Assembly: GCA_951394045.1 (NCBI GenBank) | Contig: OX595987.1 | Coordinates: 1,178,001-1,242,000 of the forward strand | Origin: Nitzschia sp. DOCU1 | Taxonomy: Eukaryota; Bacillariophyta; Bacillariophyceae; Bacillariales; Bacillariaceae | Reading direction: 5' to 3' | Length of the DNA: 64,000 nucleotides | Shown: in pieces, positions 42,727-53,121 of the stretch | Layout of the letters: each line of letters starts with the position of its first letter | Position numbering within the stretch: position 1 is the stretch's first letter | Position numbers and translations under genes: made by a program | The notes under the pieces: generated by a model | Database searches by the model: none | What the model saw: only the letters and a program-made list of their open reading frames with translations | Told to the model about the DNA's origin: nothing

Positions 42727-43143
42727 GGTTCTAACTGTTAGCTACAGGATGGATTTGCAATGAATTGTCATCAATAGGACACCAACCACACGTGTCTTTA
42801 GCTACAGGAGCAGTGTGAATTGTTCTCCATCGTCCCGCCAAAACACCGCGGTATCGATTTTTGCTGCCACCACACCAGCATCTGCGGCATTTTCAACGGA
42901 CTGGAGGACCGGCTGGCTGGCGCATGCTAGCATGGTGATCTTGCCGGACTCGTGCAGGTGCACGCGCGCAGACGGAGAGTTCGGATTAATCCGACTAACA
43001 GATAACAGGGGGTACACGACTGGCAACAGCAAGAGAGCAGACCATGCTGAAAAGGGGTCGTGGCTTGCGAAATGGAAACTATCTTGCTTTTCATTTCTTT
43101 TCCTCTCCGTCATACGAACGACGCTTCTCAGGACCTGTTGGCC
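42727..43143. other. Divergent promoter between the CDK and a small unknown gene
   Basis: About 420 bp. Overlapping frames on both strands are open here but carry no family signature. A hydrophobic upstream extension of the next gene (in-frame ATG at 43060) is possible. Confidence 0.45.
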
Positions 43144-43644
43144 ATGGCGAGCAAAGGACTTTCGCTGATCAAAATTATCGCCAGTCGAGGACTAATAATT
43201 CGAGTAAGTCATAGTGGAAGAAAGTGTGCACTCACTTGCTAGCTAGAATAATGAATTATCGCGGTTCCTAACCACATCTGGATCTCATATTGGCAGGCTC
43301 CTCACGCTCCGAATTCTTGGGCGGCAACAGACTTGTGGCGACGGGTATTCGGAATTGCTGACGAAGATGATGGAAGTGAAAAAGAGGAGCAGAATGGTGC
43401 TGAAGTGACCCCGATTGTGGAGGATACGATCCCTCCCGCTGGGTGTGCGACTCACACTGTCAACGCTGCCGAAATTGTGCGGGCACGGCAAGAATTCAAT
43501 CGGGATCACTACAGAGGCTTGATTCAAGGAAACCGACCGGCTGGATCAGAAAATTTGCGAAATAGCGAAGGCCTTGCTCCTGGCGCTGCTGTTCCGCCGC
43601 CTCGGTACAATGTCGGCGAGGAGTATCTCTATTTTGCCCAATAG
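43144..43644 (+). CDS. Small hypothetical protein, possibly mitochondrial
   Basis: Two exons: 43144-43203 and 43297-43644, giving 135 residues. The first exon encodes MASKGLSLIKIIASRGLIIR, an amphipathic basic start like a mitochondrial presequence, with a clean phase-0 intron (gtaagt..ttggcag). The second part begins APHAPNSWAATDLWRRVFGI, then is acidic, and ends YNVGEEYLYFAQ. I do not recognise a family. The clean splicing, and the fact that both exons stay open in one frame, support that it is real. Confidence 0.55.
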
Positions 43645-44632
43645 CTGTACTACGGCAATTGTGGGTTGAAGCACTGGCATTACCGCCGCCTACTGTTGAA
43701 GTGTTTATACCGAAATCAAGTTTGTTGTATTGCAGATATGAGCCAAGTCGTTGGGTATTCAGATTGGATGCTGCATTCATAGAATCCATGGATGTTAAAT
43801 TAGATGTATTCGTTATCTAGAATAGTCCTGGAGCAGCATGGATCACCAGGAGACCACGGCGTGGCGATCGGGCAAGGCTCAGATAGCCACACTTCGCTGC
43901 ATTTACCCCGATTGAATGTAGTACTCTTTGATTCGGTGCTCTTAGCAGAGTGGTAGTACGAGCACTTGTCTTGTTCCGCTGATACCTGGTTTGGCTGCCG
44001 ACTCCTACTACGGAATGGGCTGGTCAAACGCTGGAATCCTGCAGCACCGGTATCGTACAAATCCGAGCTACTACTAAGTTTTCGCTATTGTAGTAACTAC
44101 TTGTATCATATTAGGCAACACCGTGGGTAGTAAGTAGTACAGTAGATAGGCGTTCCCATGTTTGAGTCGGTATCATAGGTATCATACGGAAGGTACGAGA
44201 GTTGGCATATTCATATGTACAAATGCCGTTGCTCGTCTGTCCTCCATGCGTGATACCTCGGTTTTGGACTTATGCATAGAGAGGCGTAACAAATGCTAAA
44301 AGTCGTTATGTCGCAGTTTGTCCGCAAGGCATAATGCGAAACGGCCTATCAGGAGCCTCCATCTTTGGCTCGCTGATGGCCATCGATCGGTCTCGGCGGT
44401 AGTTGACGTCAGTGCCGGACAAGGAACGTCACTGTTTGCCAACGATAGCACGTGATATCGCCAGATTAACAGATCTTTCTCACGAGAATCCTTCTGATGT
44501 GTGAGCCCTCAACATCGCCCATCATCCATCAATCAACCAACCAATCTTTCTCGACGAAAATCATCGCCACTGCGAAAGTTTGTTGCGATTGTCATCACAT
44601 ATCTGCAAAGTCCCAGTTTCACATAGTGCAAA
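43645..44632. other. Intergenic, promoter of the SYxD-repeat gene
   Basis: Nearly 1 kb with A+T-rich and TAC/TAG trinucleotide-rich stretches (about 44060-44150) and the TGACGTCA site at 44404. Short minus-strand frames at 43496-44060 are unsupported. Confidence 0.5.
44404..44411. promoter_or_regulatory. TGACGTCA palindrome upstream of the SYxD-repeat gene
   Basis: A perfect palindrome 222 bp upstream of the ATG at 44633. Confidence 0.4.
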
Positions 44633-45556
44633 ATGAAGTTCAGTGTTGCTACAATCCTCGCCTTGGGAGTTGTTCCTGCCTATTCCCTTTCTTATTTGGA
44701 TCAACTTTCGGGCGCGAAAGCTCCTTCGTTTTCGTCTGCTGCTCCTGCGCCAGCCGCCGAACCTCCATTCTTTTTTACAAATGGGCACAGGGATGAACCG
44801 GCTGAGACCCCTGACTTTTTCTTTGCGACCGGGTCGTCGGACCCACCTGCCACCACCAGCACCGGGTATTTGTCTGCCTTGGGAGCGGGACCTGCCAACA
44901 GTATTTCGGGCGCCGGAATGGCCTCTTACCTCGATTCTCTGCCAAAAAATGCCGTCGCAAGCTCTGGTGGTGCTGGTTTGGCCTCCTACACGGACATGTT
45001 GAGCGGCACAAGGAATGCCGCCGCAAGCACTGGAGGAGCTGGTTTGGCGTCCTACACGGACATGTTGAGCGGCGGTGCTCGACCTGCTCCTGTGGCTCAG
45101 CCACAGGCGGCTGCACCTGTCGCGGCTGCTCCTGTTGCCGCCTCATCAGCTGCCCCAGTTGCATCTGGAAACTACATGGATGCACTCGCAGCATCCGCTT
45201 CCGGCGCCCCCAGTGGTGCTGGTATGACATCATACCTTGATGCGTTGCCTAAGGCTCCCCCGACTAGGGGCGGCGCCGGGATCGCTTCGTACAAGGATTC
45301 CTTGCCCGTCACGAATACGGCAGTAGGAACCGGTAGCGGAATGACCTCCTACACCGACAATCTTAGTGGAGGAAGGATTTCTTCTGGAAAATCTTTCGCC
45401 CCATTCTCAGCCTCGAAGCAATCTGGCGGCGGTGCATTCGGCGTGGATAAAGGACGGTTTGAATTCTCGATTCATGCCGATCCCGCCATGATCGCACAGA
45501 TTGAAGCTGCCCAAGGCCGAAGAGTGCGACTTTCTGGAAGAGCCAGTTTCAACTAG
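44633..45556 (+). CDS. Secreted or organelle SYxD-repeat protein, unknown
   Basis: A single exon of 307 residues. MKFSVATILALGVVPAYS is a clear signal peptide; the following LSYLDQL already begins the repeat. Seven or more copies of a short unit with core GxG(M/L/I)xSYxDxL recur, for example GAGMASYLDSLP, GAGLASYTDMLSG (twice), GAGMTSYLDALP, GAGIASYKDSLP and GSGMTSYTDNLSG, separated by Ala/Pro/Ser linkers of 8-30 residues. The repeats cease near residue 250; the C-terminus GRFEFSIHADPAMIAQIEA..RRVRLSGRASF looks folded and basic. The motif reads like a linear binding or assembly motif on a flexible chain. No known family is assigned. Plastid targeting (VPAY-S with Tyr at +1) is possible but not clear. 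Confidence 0.75.
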   Translation: MKFSVATILALGVVPAYSLSYLDQLSGAKAPSFSSAAPAPAAEPPFFFTNGHRDEPAETPDFFFATGSSDPPATTSTGYLSALGAGPANSISGAGMASYLDSLPKNAVASSGGAGLASYTDMLSGTRNAAASTGGAGLASYTDMLSGGARPAPVAQPQAAAPVAAAPVAASSAAPVASGNYMDALAASASGAPSGAGMTSYLDALPKAPPTRGGAGIASYKDSLPVTNTAVGTGSGMTSYTDNLSGGRISSGKSFAPFSASKQSGGGAFGVDKGRFEFSIHADPAMIAQIEAAQGRRVRLSGRASFN

Positions 45557-46352
45557 GTGATTTTCAATGGAGTCAGGTAGGCTATCGCCTGTCCAAATGA
45601 CGGTATCAGGATCTGTATTATTGGCTTTGTGAACACTCCGAATCGTTTGTCGGAATCATCGACCGGGTCAGACGACTAGCTACTTCGACCAGATGATCAC
45701 CGAGTAGAGTATTGAGTGGTATAGACGAAACTTATTTTCTTTCGTACACGTTGTATTTCCTGCACCTTTTTTGCCATTGCAAAATTCCGAGGTGACGGGT
45801 ACCAAGTTGGCAATGACGACGATTCACCCCCAGACCCCACTTCAAAAGATTTACAGAAATCCTTTATTCTAGTCTACATTGTAGGTGGGTAGACTAACCA
45901 CATCGTTTGACACGCATGTTCGCATCGGCACCACGAAAGCGCCGTGTTATGGGTTTGTCAAAAAATTCACGACGGGCATGCGGAATGGGACAGGCAGATC
46001 CGAACGGCGCTCTGTTCTGGAGATGATCATCGTCGCCAGCAACTACCGCAGTTTCCGGGACGAATCTGTTGAAGCTCTACTCACTTGCCTCTGCTATTAC
46101 TCTCAAAAAACCAAGGGAGGTGCTGTGACGGCGTACAATGCATAGCGCATTGTCGAATCACGAATGATCATTCCCGATACGTGGCCAACGCGCGAGCGCG
46201 TCACTTCGTCGATCCACAAAGGTCTCGGTGGCATTTCCAAACTTGCAACCACTCATTGCTCGACGATGGCGAAGGGAGCGATACCAAACTTCAATCTCTA
46301 TCGATACTACCCTGGCTACAATTGATGTTTCAGTGTTTCGAGAAGGACAGCA
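45557..46352. other. Intergenic between the SYxD gene and nadC
   Basis: About 800 bp. Short overlapping frames at 45885-46470 have no support. Nothing recognised. Confidence 0.5.
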
Positions 46353-47237
46353 ATGTCGAATCCGGATAGAGTCGACTTCTCTGCACTGCTCCCACAGAAT
46401 CTCGACGCCGTCATCAAAGGTTGGCTGCAAGATGACATGCCTTCATTTGACGTTGGTGGGCTGGTAGTTGGGAGTGACGAAAAGGAAGCACAGCTGTTGA
46501 TGAAATCCCCCGGTGTTCTGGCGGGGAAGCCGTTTGTTCAGAAAGTTTTCGACATTCTTGGATGCACTGTAGAATGGAAAGATGACGTTGCGATCGAAGG
46601 AGAGTTCAGGGATGCTGCCACGAAGCTTTGCATAGCAACCGTGCGAGGACCTGTCCATCAAATTCTTCGCGGAGAACGAACAGCTCTCAACACTCTTAGC
46701 CGATGTTCGGGCGTTGCAACCCTCTCTAGGGAGGCCTCGGATCGAGCCAAAGCTCTGGGTTGGAAGGGATGGGTCGCTGGAACACGAAAAACGACTCCAG
46801 GATTTCGGGTAGTGGAAAAATACGGCTTACTAGTTGGTGGTGCTGCTACTCACCGTCTGGATCTGAGCCAAATGGTAATGTTGAAGGACAATCATATCTG
46901 GTCCTGCGGGTCGATCCGAAATGCCGTTACGTTAGCGCGAAAAGCAGCTGGATTCTCGCAAAAGATTGAAGTGGAATGCCAAACACTGGAAGAGGCGATT
47001 GAAGCGGCAGAGGCCGGGGCAGACATTGTGATGCTCGACAACTTTGAGCCAGAAAGGCTGAAAAAGGACGCGGAGATATTCAAGTCGAAATTCCCGCATG
47101 TGTTGGTGGAAGCGAGTGGGGGCATCACAACCGAAACAATGCCTGATTACCTATGTCCTCACGTCGACATCTTGTCACAAGGAAAGCTAACTCAGGGATA
47201 CGCATGTGTCGACTTTAGCCTTAAAATAGTTCACTAG
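46353..47237 (+). CDS. nadC: Quinolinate phosphoribosyltransferase (nicotinate-nucleotide pyrophosphorylase)
   Basis: A single exon of 294 residues, a normal length for the enzyme. It joins quinolinate and PRPP to make nicotinate mononucleotide, CO2 and pyrophosphate in NAD synthesis. Hallmarks: RTALNTLSRCSGVAT, the substrate-binding GTRKTTPGFRVVEKYG, MLKDNHIW, KIEVECQTLEEA, DIVMLDNF, VEASGGI and LSQGKLTQ. Catalytic arginine and lysine positions are intact. No presequence is visible, so a cytosolic location is inferred. It is convergent with the chloride-channel gene, 74 bp away. Confidence 0.95.
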   Translation: MSNPDRVDFSALLPQNLDAVIKGWLQDDMPSFDVGGLVVGSDEKEAQLLMKSPGVLAGKPFVQKVFDILGCTVEWKDDVAIEGEFRDAATKLCIATVRGPVHQILRGERTALNTLSRCSGVATLSREASDRAKALGWKGWVAGTRKTTPGFRVVEKYGLLVGGAATHRLDLSQMVMLKDNHIWSCGSIRNAVTLARKAAGFSQKIEVECQTLEEAIEAAEAGADIVMLDNFEPERLKKDAEIFKSKFPHVLVEASGGITTETMPDYLCPHVDILSQGKLTQGYACVDFSLKIVH

Positions 47238-47311
47238 GTCGCCATGGTTGTATAAGGCATGGCGCAATTTTCGACCTAAACAAAGGCTCGTATATTGCTC
47301 GTATATTGACT

Positions 47312-50300
47312 CTAAGCAGGAGCACTTTTGCGTTGTTCAGTTCTCGGTGACGGGATACCCTTTGGTTGCGTCTTCTTTGGCTTTTCAGCAGATGCGTACG
47401 ATGCCGCTCTTCTTCGGGCCTGGTCAAGTAGCGAGGGTTGTTCTTGATCCACTTGCCCGAAGCTGCACACACGCTTCAGCGAAACTGGCATTTTCAAATT
47501 CACGGGCGTCGGGTTGTTTCTTTCGAGGGGAGACTTTGCCGTTGAAGTCCACACAGCGGTCATACTCACACTGTCATGGAAAGGTTCACTTCTTGTGCGC
47601 CGATGGGTCTTTCGAGTTCGTGGTAATTCAGACTGAGTGGGAATACCTAGAAAATCATCTGCTGTCGACGACTCCGCTTGAGCTGGTGCAGACGCCATGG
47701 CGGACCCGACTTGACCCTTCAAACGATTATCGATGTAACCTGCCAGAGTAGGGGAGTTCCGACCCCCGCTGGGCAAAGAATGCACGGATTTCCGGTCTTG
47801 AGGTCTTGGGGGGAAAGGGCTCGGAACCTGCGATGGTAGTTCGGTAGATGAATCGACCCAAGTCTCGTACGACACATCATGTGCCATACCTGCACGTTCG
47901 ACCTGTGCGTTGAACTGAGCTTCAATTTCTCTTTGGGTTGTTCCACCGTACACGGTTCGAAACTTGATTGGGGATTCTTCTGAGCATTCGTCGTCCCCGT
48001 CCCCGTCTTCGCAGTCATAGTCGCATTCGTCAAGTTCGTGTAGACTTCCTTCGTAGTCCATGACAAGTGGCCGACCTTCTTTTCCCGGCTCGCACAGAAC
48101 TTCGGGAAGTGCCATAATATCGCCACGGCTTCTTTGCTTTTCGTAGAAGATCGTATGCCGAGAGATCTGGAGAGCGACAAAGACAGCAACCGTCAACAAT
48201 GGAAACACAGCAGAATAGTCTCCTGCGACTCGGAGGGCCCCAACAACACCGTCCTCAGGGTCGAAAGCATCGATCGTTAAAGTAAGTATCAAAATTATAC
48301 CAATATGAGCGCGAACTGCAAACCAAGTTATTAGAATGAAAGCCCACCAGACGTTGACAGAAAATGCATTGATACTTACAAGTGACGACATGACATGATC
48401 CCATGATGCATAACAACTGGAGCGAGACCGAATGTGTGAGGCCACGCGATAAAACCAATACAATGACGCGGGCACGGAACTCACGGCGACACAAGGGTAT
48501 GCAGAAAGGCTCATGGAAGTGCCCAGCCAGCTGGACAACTGCGCCACGGAATCCGTAAGGAAGTGAGATGCCGTGCATCCCACAAACATAGGCGCCCAGA
48601 AATGGCCACCCACAATACCGGTCCCCAGACTTAACCCCGTGACGAAAATCTTGGCAATCCCTATGGCGGCAGAACACCCGATGCTGAATCCGACCTTTAT
48701 GTCGCCTTCCTTCTGGTGGTCGACCATACAATATCCAAGAGCGACAAGACCAGCGGTGGGCTCGTCTCCATGTCCAAACACCGGAAGCGGGGTCCGTCCT
48801 TTGTCGATCAAGGTCTGAAGCTGGCTTTCTCCCCAAAACATTACGTGTGGAAAGAAAACGCACGTGATCCCAACAACAACACCGATTATGATACCCACGA
48901 CACCTGCGCGAGTTGGCTCATGGGCGATGACAAAGTCGAAAGCCCTCACATCGCTGGCGCTCTTGGGTATGCCCGCCATTTTCTCCATGCCAAAGCTGTC
49001 GACTCCAAATACCAGCGGTGTTGTCTCGGTTGTGGATTCAGTGACGTGGGTCTCGTCTTGCTTCTTTCCCTCTTGGCCTTCGTCTTCATGCTTGTGAAAC
49101 AAGCCGTGGACACGTGCCTTCAGAGAAAGGACCACGTTTGTGTAAATTATCCCGACCAATCCACCGAAAAGACCAAACACAATAGCGTCATGAAAAATGG
49201 AAGAAGGCAGTGTTTCATTCAAGAATGGATACTCGTAGTATCCCGTGACGTCGTTTCCAGTCGCAAGTCGGTTGGTAAGCACTGCGACAATCGAAGCGAT
49301 GGTAGCGGGGGATAACGCTTCAAAGTACTGTAGTCCCATACGATGAGGCACCTCAAGTACAAACAGGGCGCCGGCCATCGGAAAGCCGAAAAAGCCTGCG
49401 ATGGCAGCGGATGCTGCAGTTAAGTTCAAGACTCGGGCGGATAGGATCGACTGTTTACATAGGACACCAATCCAGGACCCAATCATTCCAGATGTCAAGA
49501 TCAAGGGAAGCTCCGGACCTAGGCTCAAGCCGGAGGCCATCCCAGCTGTCGATAGGAGAAATAGCAGCCCAAATGTGTCGGAGTTTTGAACACCACGCGA
49601 GTGAAGGCTATGAATCCAATCGTTTTGTCCGGGAATCGGCGTCGGAAGGGCAGCGAAAATATAAGACAAAACCCCGCCAAAGATCCCAGGAGTTATCCAC
49701 ATGTAATGATAAATCGGAAACATTCCATCAAGATCTGTAAAGAATCCCCAACTAAAGAGTCGAACTGGAACAGTTTTCCAAACAAACTCGACGCACAACT
49801 CAATAAGGGTCTTCCACACAGCAGTGAGAATGCCCATCAGAATCCCAAGAATCACCGCCCAGCTGAATTGCTGCAATGATGTGAATTCAGGATACATAGG
49901 ATTGTATAGCATCAAGCGAACAAGGGCCGCCGGTGACCACTTGAGAACTTCTTCCGGCAACGGATTCCCATCTTCGTCAAGATTGACGTCGGCAATCAAC
50001 CAATCAGACAGATGGAAAGCGTCTCGAAAATTCTTCAGAGAGCTGAGCCAAAGCAGTGTATTCCCTCCATGTGGCTTGTTGTTTCTGGCGTAAGAACCTG
50101 AGGGATGATACAGTCCATTTAGCATGGGCGCCGGCGAGGACTCATGCACTGCGTTCCCAAAAGTGACGCGACTGTAGCCTGCGCCTTGATCTGCTTGGTA
50201 CTTACCACCAGAAGGATAAGGAGCTGACGGCGGTGGAGGCAATTGGTACGCGACCTTTCCGCTTGACGAAAAGCCGCCATCATTACGCAAGAATATCGAC

Positions 50301-50935
50301 CTCTTTGTAGGTGACGGCACGGGAGAGGTCTCCAAATCTAAGGAAACTCCTTTGAGCTCTGCTTCGTCCATGGATGGTGATTCGTCCAGGAATGTACTTG
50401 GCCCGGGGGGCGAAGAAGAATTCATTCCAGCCATCCATGTATCCATCCAGCTGGGACCATTGGGCCGGAAATCAGCCTCGATGCCATCATTTACAGACTG
50501 ACCTGATCGATCAGAGATAGTCCCAAGACTGCGAAAGAATTCCCCTCCTCGGATCGTTGGAAGTTCTGGGGTGACCCAGTTTTCTCGAAAGTCGTATGAT
50601 TGGCCATTTTGGCAGTAGTATCCACCGGGTGGCGCAAACGGCGAGGCTGGTGAAGGAGACATTAGGTCACCATGAAAGTCTGACAAATCCTGAACTCCAG
50701 GCGACATAGCTTGTATTGGAGTCATGTGGTCAGAATAGCCGACATCTTTCTTGGGTAACAATGGTACTTTCTTGTCCTTTCGCCGATTTGCGTCGCGCTT
50801 GCCACTCGTACGCAGGTGCCGACTATTGGCATCGCCAGCGTCGTCATTGCCACCATTCTTATGGACGATTGTTCCTTTATAGAAAGCCGATTTCGCAGAT
50901 CCAGTGGAGTCGCTTCTCAAACGGATGCCCTCCAT
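47312..50935 (-). CDS. CLC chloride channel / exchanger
   Basis: Three exons: 50935-48485, 48416-48380 (only 37 nt) and 48315-47312, giving 1163 residues; an in-frame ATG at 51022 would add 29. The first 350 residues are disordered and Pro/Ser-rich. Membrane helices follow with CLC motifs: LSLGPELPLILTSG (GPExP), GFFGFPMAGALFVLE, and LGTGIVGGHFWAPMFVGC (GxFxP), then GDYSAVFPLLTVAVFV. Splicing through the 37-nt exon gives YPCVA-LLCIMGSCHVVT-FRAHIGIILIL, matching the penultimate helix, whereas reading straight through inserts foreign sequence. The conserved glutamate after the selectivity loop is at GPE; transport versus channel mode is not told. The C-terminal 250 residues are basic, and no CBS pair is recognisable, unusual for eukaryotic CLCs. 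Confidence 0.9.
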   Translation of the reverse strand: MEGIRLRSDSTGSAKSAFYKGTIVHKNGGNDDAGDANSRHLRTSGKRDANRRKDKKVPLLPKKDVGYSDHMTPIQAMSPGVQDLSDFHGDLMSPSPASPFAPPGGYYCQNGQSYDFRENWVTPELPTIRGGEFFRSLGTISDRSGQSVNDGIEADFRPNGPSWMDTWMAGMNSSSPPGPSTFLDESPSMDEAELKGVSLDLETSPVPSPTKRSIFLRNDGGFSSSGKVAYQLPPPPSAPYPSGGKYQADQGAGYSRVTFGNAVHESSPAPMLNGLYHPSGSYARNNKPHGGNTLLWLSSLKNFRDAFHLSDWLIADVNLDEDGNPLPEEVLKWSPAALVRLMLYNPMYPEFTSLQQFSWAVILGILMGILTAVWKTLIELCVEFVWKTVPVRLFSWGFFTDLDGMFPIYHYMWITPGIFGGVLSYIFAALPTPIPGQNDWIHSLHSRGVQNSDTFGLLFLLSTAGMASGLSLGPELPLILTSGMIGSWIGVLCKQSILSARVLNLTAASAAIAGFFGFPMAGALFVLEVPHRMGLQYFEALSPATIASIVAVLTNRLATGNDVTGYYEYPFLNETLPSSIFHDAIVFGLFGGLVGIIYTNVVLSLKARVHGLFHKHEDEGQEGKKQDETHVTESTTETTPLVFGVDSFGMEKMAGIPKSASDVRAFDFVIAHEPTRAGVVGIIIGVVVGITCVFFPHVMFWGESQLQTLIDKGRTPLPVFGHGDEPTAGLVALGYCMVDHQKEGDIKVGFSIGCSAAIGIAKIFVTGLSLGTGIVGGHFWAPMFVGCTASHFLTDSVAQLSSWLGTSMSLSAYPCVAVSSVPASLYWFYRVASHIRSRSSCYASWDHVMSSLVSINAFSVNVWWAFILITWFAVRAHIGIILILTLTIDAFDPEDGVVGALRVAGDYSAVFPLLTVAVFVALQISRHTIFYEKQRSRGDIMALPEVLCEPGKEGRPLVMDYEGSLHELDECDYDCEDGDGDDECSEESPIKFRTVYGGTTQREIEAQFNAQVERAGMAHDVSYETWVDSSTELPSQVPSPFPPRPQDRKSVHSLPSGGRNSPTLAGYIDNRLKGQVGSAMASAPAQAESSTADDFLGIPTQSELPRTRKTHRRTRSEPFHDSVSMTAVWTSTAKSPLERNNPTPVNLKMPVSLKRVCSFGQVDQEQPSLLDQARRRAASYASAEKPKKTQPKGIPSPRTEQRKSAPA

Positions 50936-51022
50936 GGTGCTACTGGCCTTAGTCCCGTTCAAGAGAAAGTGAAAGTTGCAGATCCACAAGCAAATCGGCA
51001 AGCAGAGAAATGTGCGGTGCAC

Positions 51023-52049
51023 CGCCTAAACAGGCAACGACAAAAGATTTTCCCGGGAAAGCAATGCGGATAAACATCTTACGTCATTTACAACTGCGCA
51101 ATGACGAGCATCCCAATGTGGTACATCGACGGTTTTCGTGATCTTTCCCTCTCTCCAACGAAAAGAAATTTCCGAGACCCCATCGCTGCTCGGAGGGAAA
51201 ACGCCCTGAAATTTCTTTCCCGCGCGGACCTTCTTCAAATTTCATTCTTTTCTTCGCATGCACAGCAGCGAAGAAAGAACCAACGTGTTGCGACTTTTGC
51301 AAGGAAACTCTAGAAGTGAACTAACGTATTGTGGAAGTCAGTTCAGTTCATAAACTTCTTATCACGCCGCATCATCGTCCTCACTATCGTATCGTCAGGG
51401 GTAGCATATGTCTTTTGTTGTTGTCGTCATGAAGCCAAAGATGGGCACCTGGCACCTTCAGGTGTACAGATAGACAGACAGCAAGATAGACAGCCAGCCA
51501 GACCGTCAGACCGACCGTCCGTCAGATAGGCAGTCCATTATGTGCGTAGCATCCATCAGAATACATAAACTTGCAACCAAAGTGATAGCTTGGTATACTC
51601 TAGTAGTTTTCCTTTGGGCTATAGAATTTGCTAGTGGTAGAAAGATGTTAGAAAGTCACCTTTGATACTACTACTATTTATCTACAATATTGAGTAGCTG
51701 GTCTTACATTAGTGGTATAATCCATTTGCAGCAAGGGTCGGAAAGAAGCCACCATCCCAGCGTTGTCTTCTGCTTCGACAAACATTTCTCAGATTAACGG
51801 TATCGTCATAGAATGGCCAGCCGGCAACCGAGAGCATGTGGCATTCTCGATAAGGTGCATCGTGCAAGGCATCTTGCATCTCAAATGTAGTCTTGTGTCT
51901 CCCCTATTGCGCCCCTCGACTGTCATGCAAGTATTTCTTCTGGGCGAGACTCATTGTTCCTTTGTTTGTAGGTACAACAGTGCCATCAGGCAGCCCGTTT
52001 CAACGTCTACACAAGCCAACGGTTGAGGTTGAGAACGACGATGAACCTC
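51023..52049. other. Intergenic between the CLC gene and PIG-C
   Basis: About 1 kb. Open but unsupported frames lie at 51026-51302 on both strands. A tetranucleotide-rich patch is listed separately. No gene is seen. Confidence 0.5.
51467..51531 (+). repeat. Degenerate AGAC/AGAT/CCGT tetranucleotide tract
   Basis: About 65 bp of imperfect tetranucleotide sequence (agatagacagacagcaagat, then ccagccagaccgtcagaccg). It is a decayed microsatellite with no apparent coding role. Confidence 0.7.
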
Positions 52050-53121
52050 TTATCTGCCTTTCTTAGAATCTTGGTGAAGCTCCGCTACACGATCAGTCGT
52101 TGGATGAACTAGTACCCACGGCCCAACCAGTATCACCTTGTATCGTTGCAAGAAGAATTTCCAAAGCGGCACAACTCCACAACACAGCATGAGAATCGCT
52201 AATACCGATGCGATTTCAACTCCGGAGAGCAATTGAAAGGTGGCTCCTGCAAGTAAGACGGAAATGACAGCGGGAACTAACACATTCCAAACGCAAATAT
52301 GAGACCCTTCAGAAGATGCACGAGCATGAACTCCACCTTATGCGTACATACTCCAACTTACCCCACTTGTTGTTTGTCCTAGTATTGATCGCAACTTGAT
52401 GCCTGGCGGCTGGATACAGGGCAAATAGCACAACAGACGACGATACAAAGATGTAGACCATCAAATTGGTTTCAAGTCGACTCGCCAACAAAGTCGTGGC
52501 AAAGAAGGCTGCCGTCAAAGATAGTGTTCCTCCTTGAAAGGCCGGTCGCTTCATCGTGTCGACTGTTACGAGAGACCCCGCCCGAACCATACCGTTCGCG
52601 TAAGAGTAGTCGCACGCTAGCAAATGCAGGACAAATCCAGATATAGCCAAAGCATGGACAGTATCCGTAGAATAAGAAGCAGTCAAAGTTTTGAGGACCG
52701 CAGCCAAGAACCGTAAGAGAGCCGCCATGAAAAGTCCATCAGCGCTCCGATGACGAATTTTCATTTTGCGCGCGCGGACTGCATCTGAATCAGTCGGCTT
52801 GTTGTGTAGAATGACCAAAAAGAAGGCCAGCCAAACTAGAATTAAAGAGGGCTGCATCATTTGTGCTACCCTGTCAAAGTCTTCCGATGGACCTTTCGAC
52901 GAGACCGTTCGATGGGCGGCCAGGAACAAGCAAGTCAAGATAAATTCTTGGCCCACCACAAACGAACTGGAAATCATCACAAACAGCGACGACGTTTCCT
53001 GACGCTTCGAGAACCGTTCAAATATTTCATCGTAAGATTCCTTTGTTTGCTTCGTTTGCAGGACCGCCGCCTCTCCCGTATCCAGCCAAAGGCGTCGACT
53101 CGACATCCCTTCACGAGCCAA
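52050..53121 (-). CDS. PIGC: PIG-C / GPI2, GPI-anchor GlcNAc-transferase subunit
   Basis: Two exons: 53121-52362 and 52276-52050, giving 328 residues (or 323 from the ATG at 53106). PIG-C is a membrane subunit of the complex that adds GlcNAc to phosphatidylinositol, the first step of GPI-anchor synthesis on the ER. Diagnostic stretches are FRYxE-type start SYDEIFERFSKRQ, VLKTLTASYSTDTVHALA, DYSYANG, GGTLSLTAAFFATTLLASRL and VLFALYPAARHQ, followed after the 85-nt intron by a pair of hydrophobic helices (VPAVISVLLAGATFQLL and VLAILMLCCGVVPLW). The C-terminal GPWVL matches the family. Length is close to the human protein. Confidence 0.9.

Noticed and set aside
48255..48863. A 202-codon frame inside the CLC gene
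   Set aside because: It is an alternative frame of the CLC exons; only 37 nt of it are used, as the microexon.
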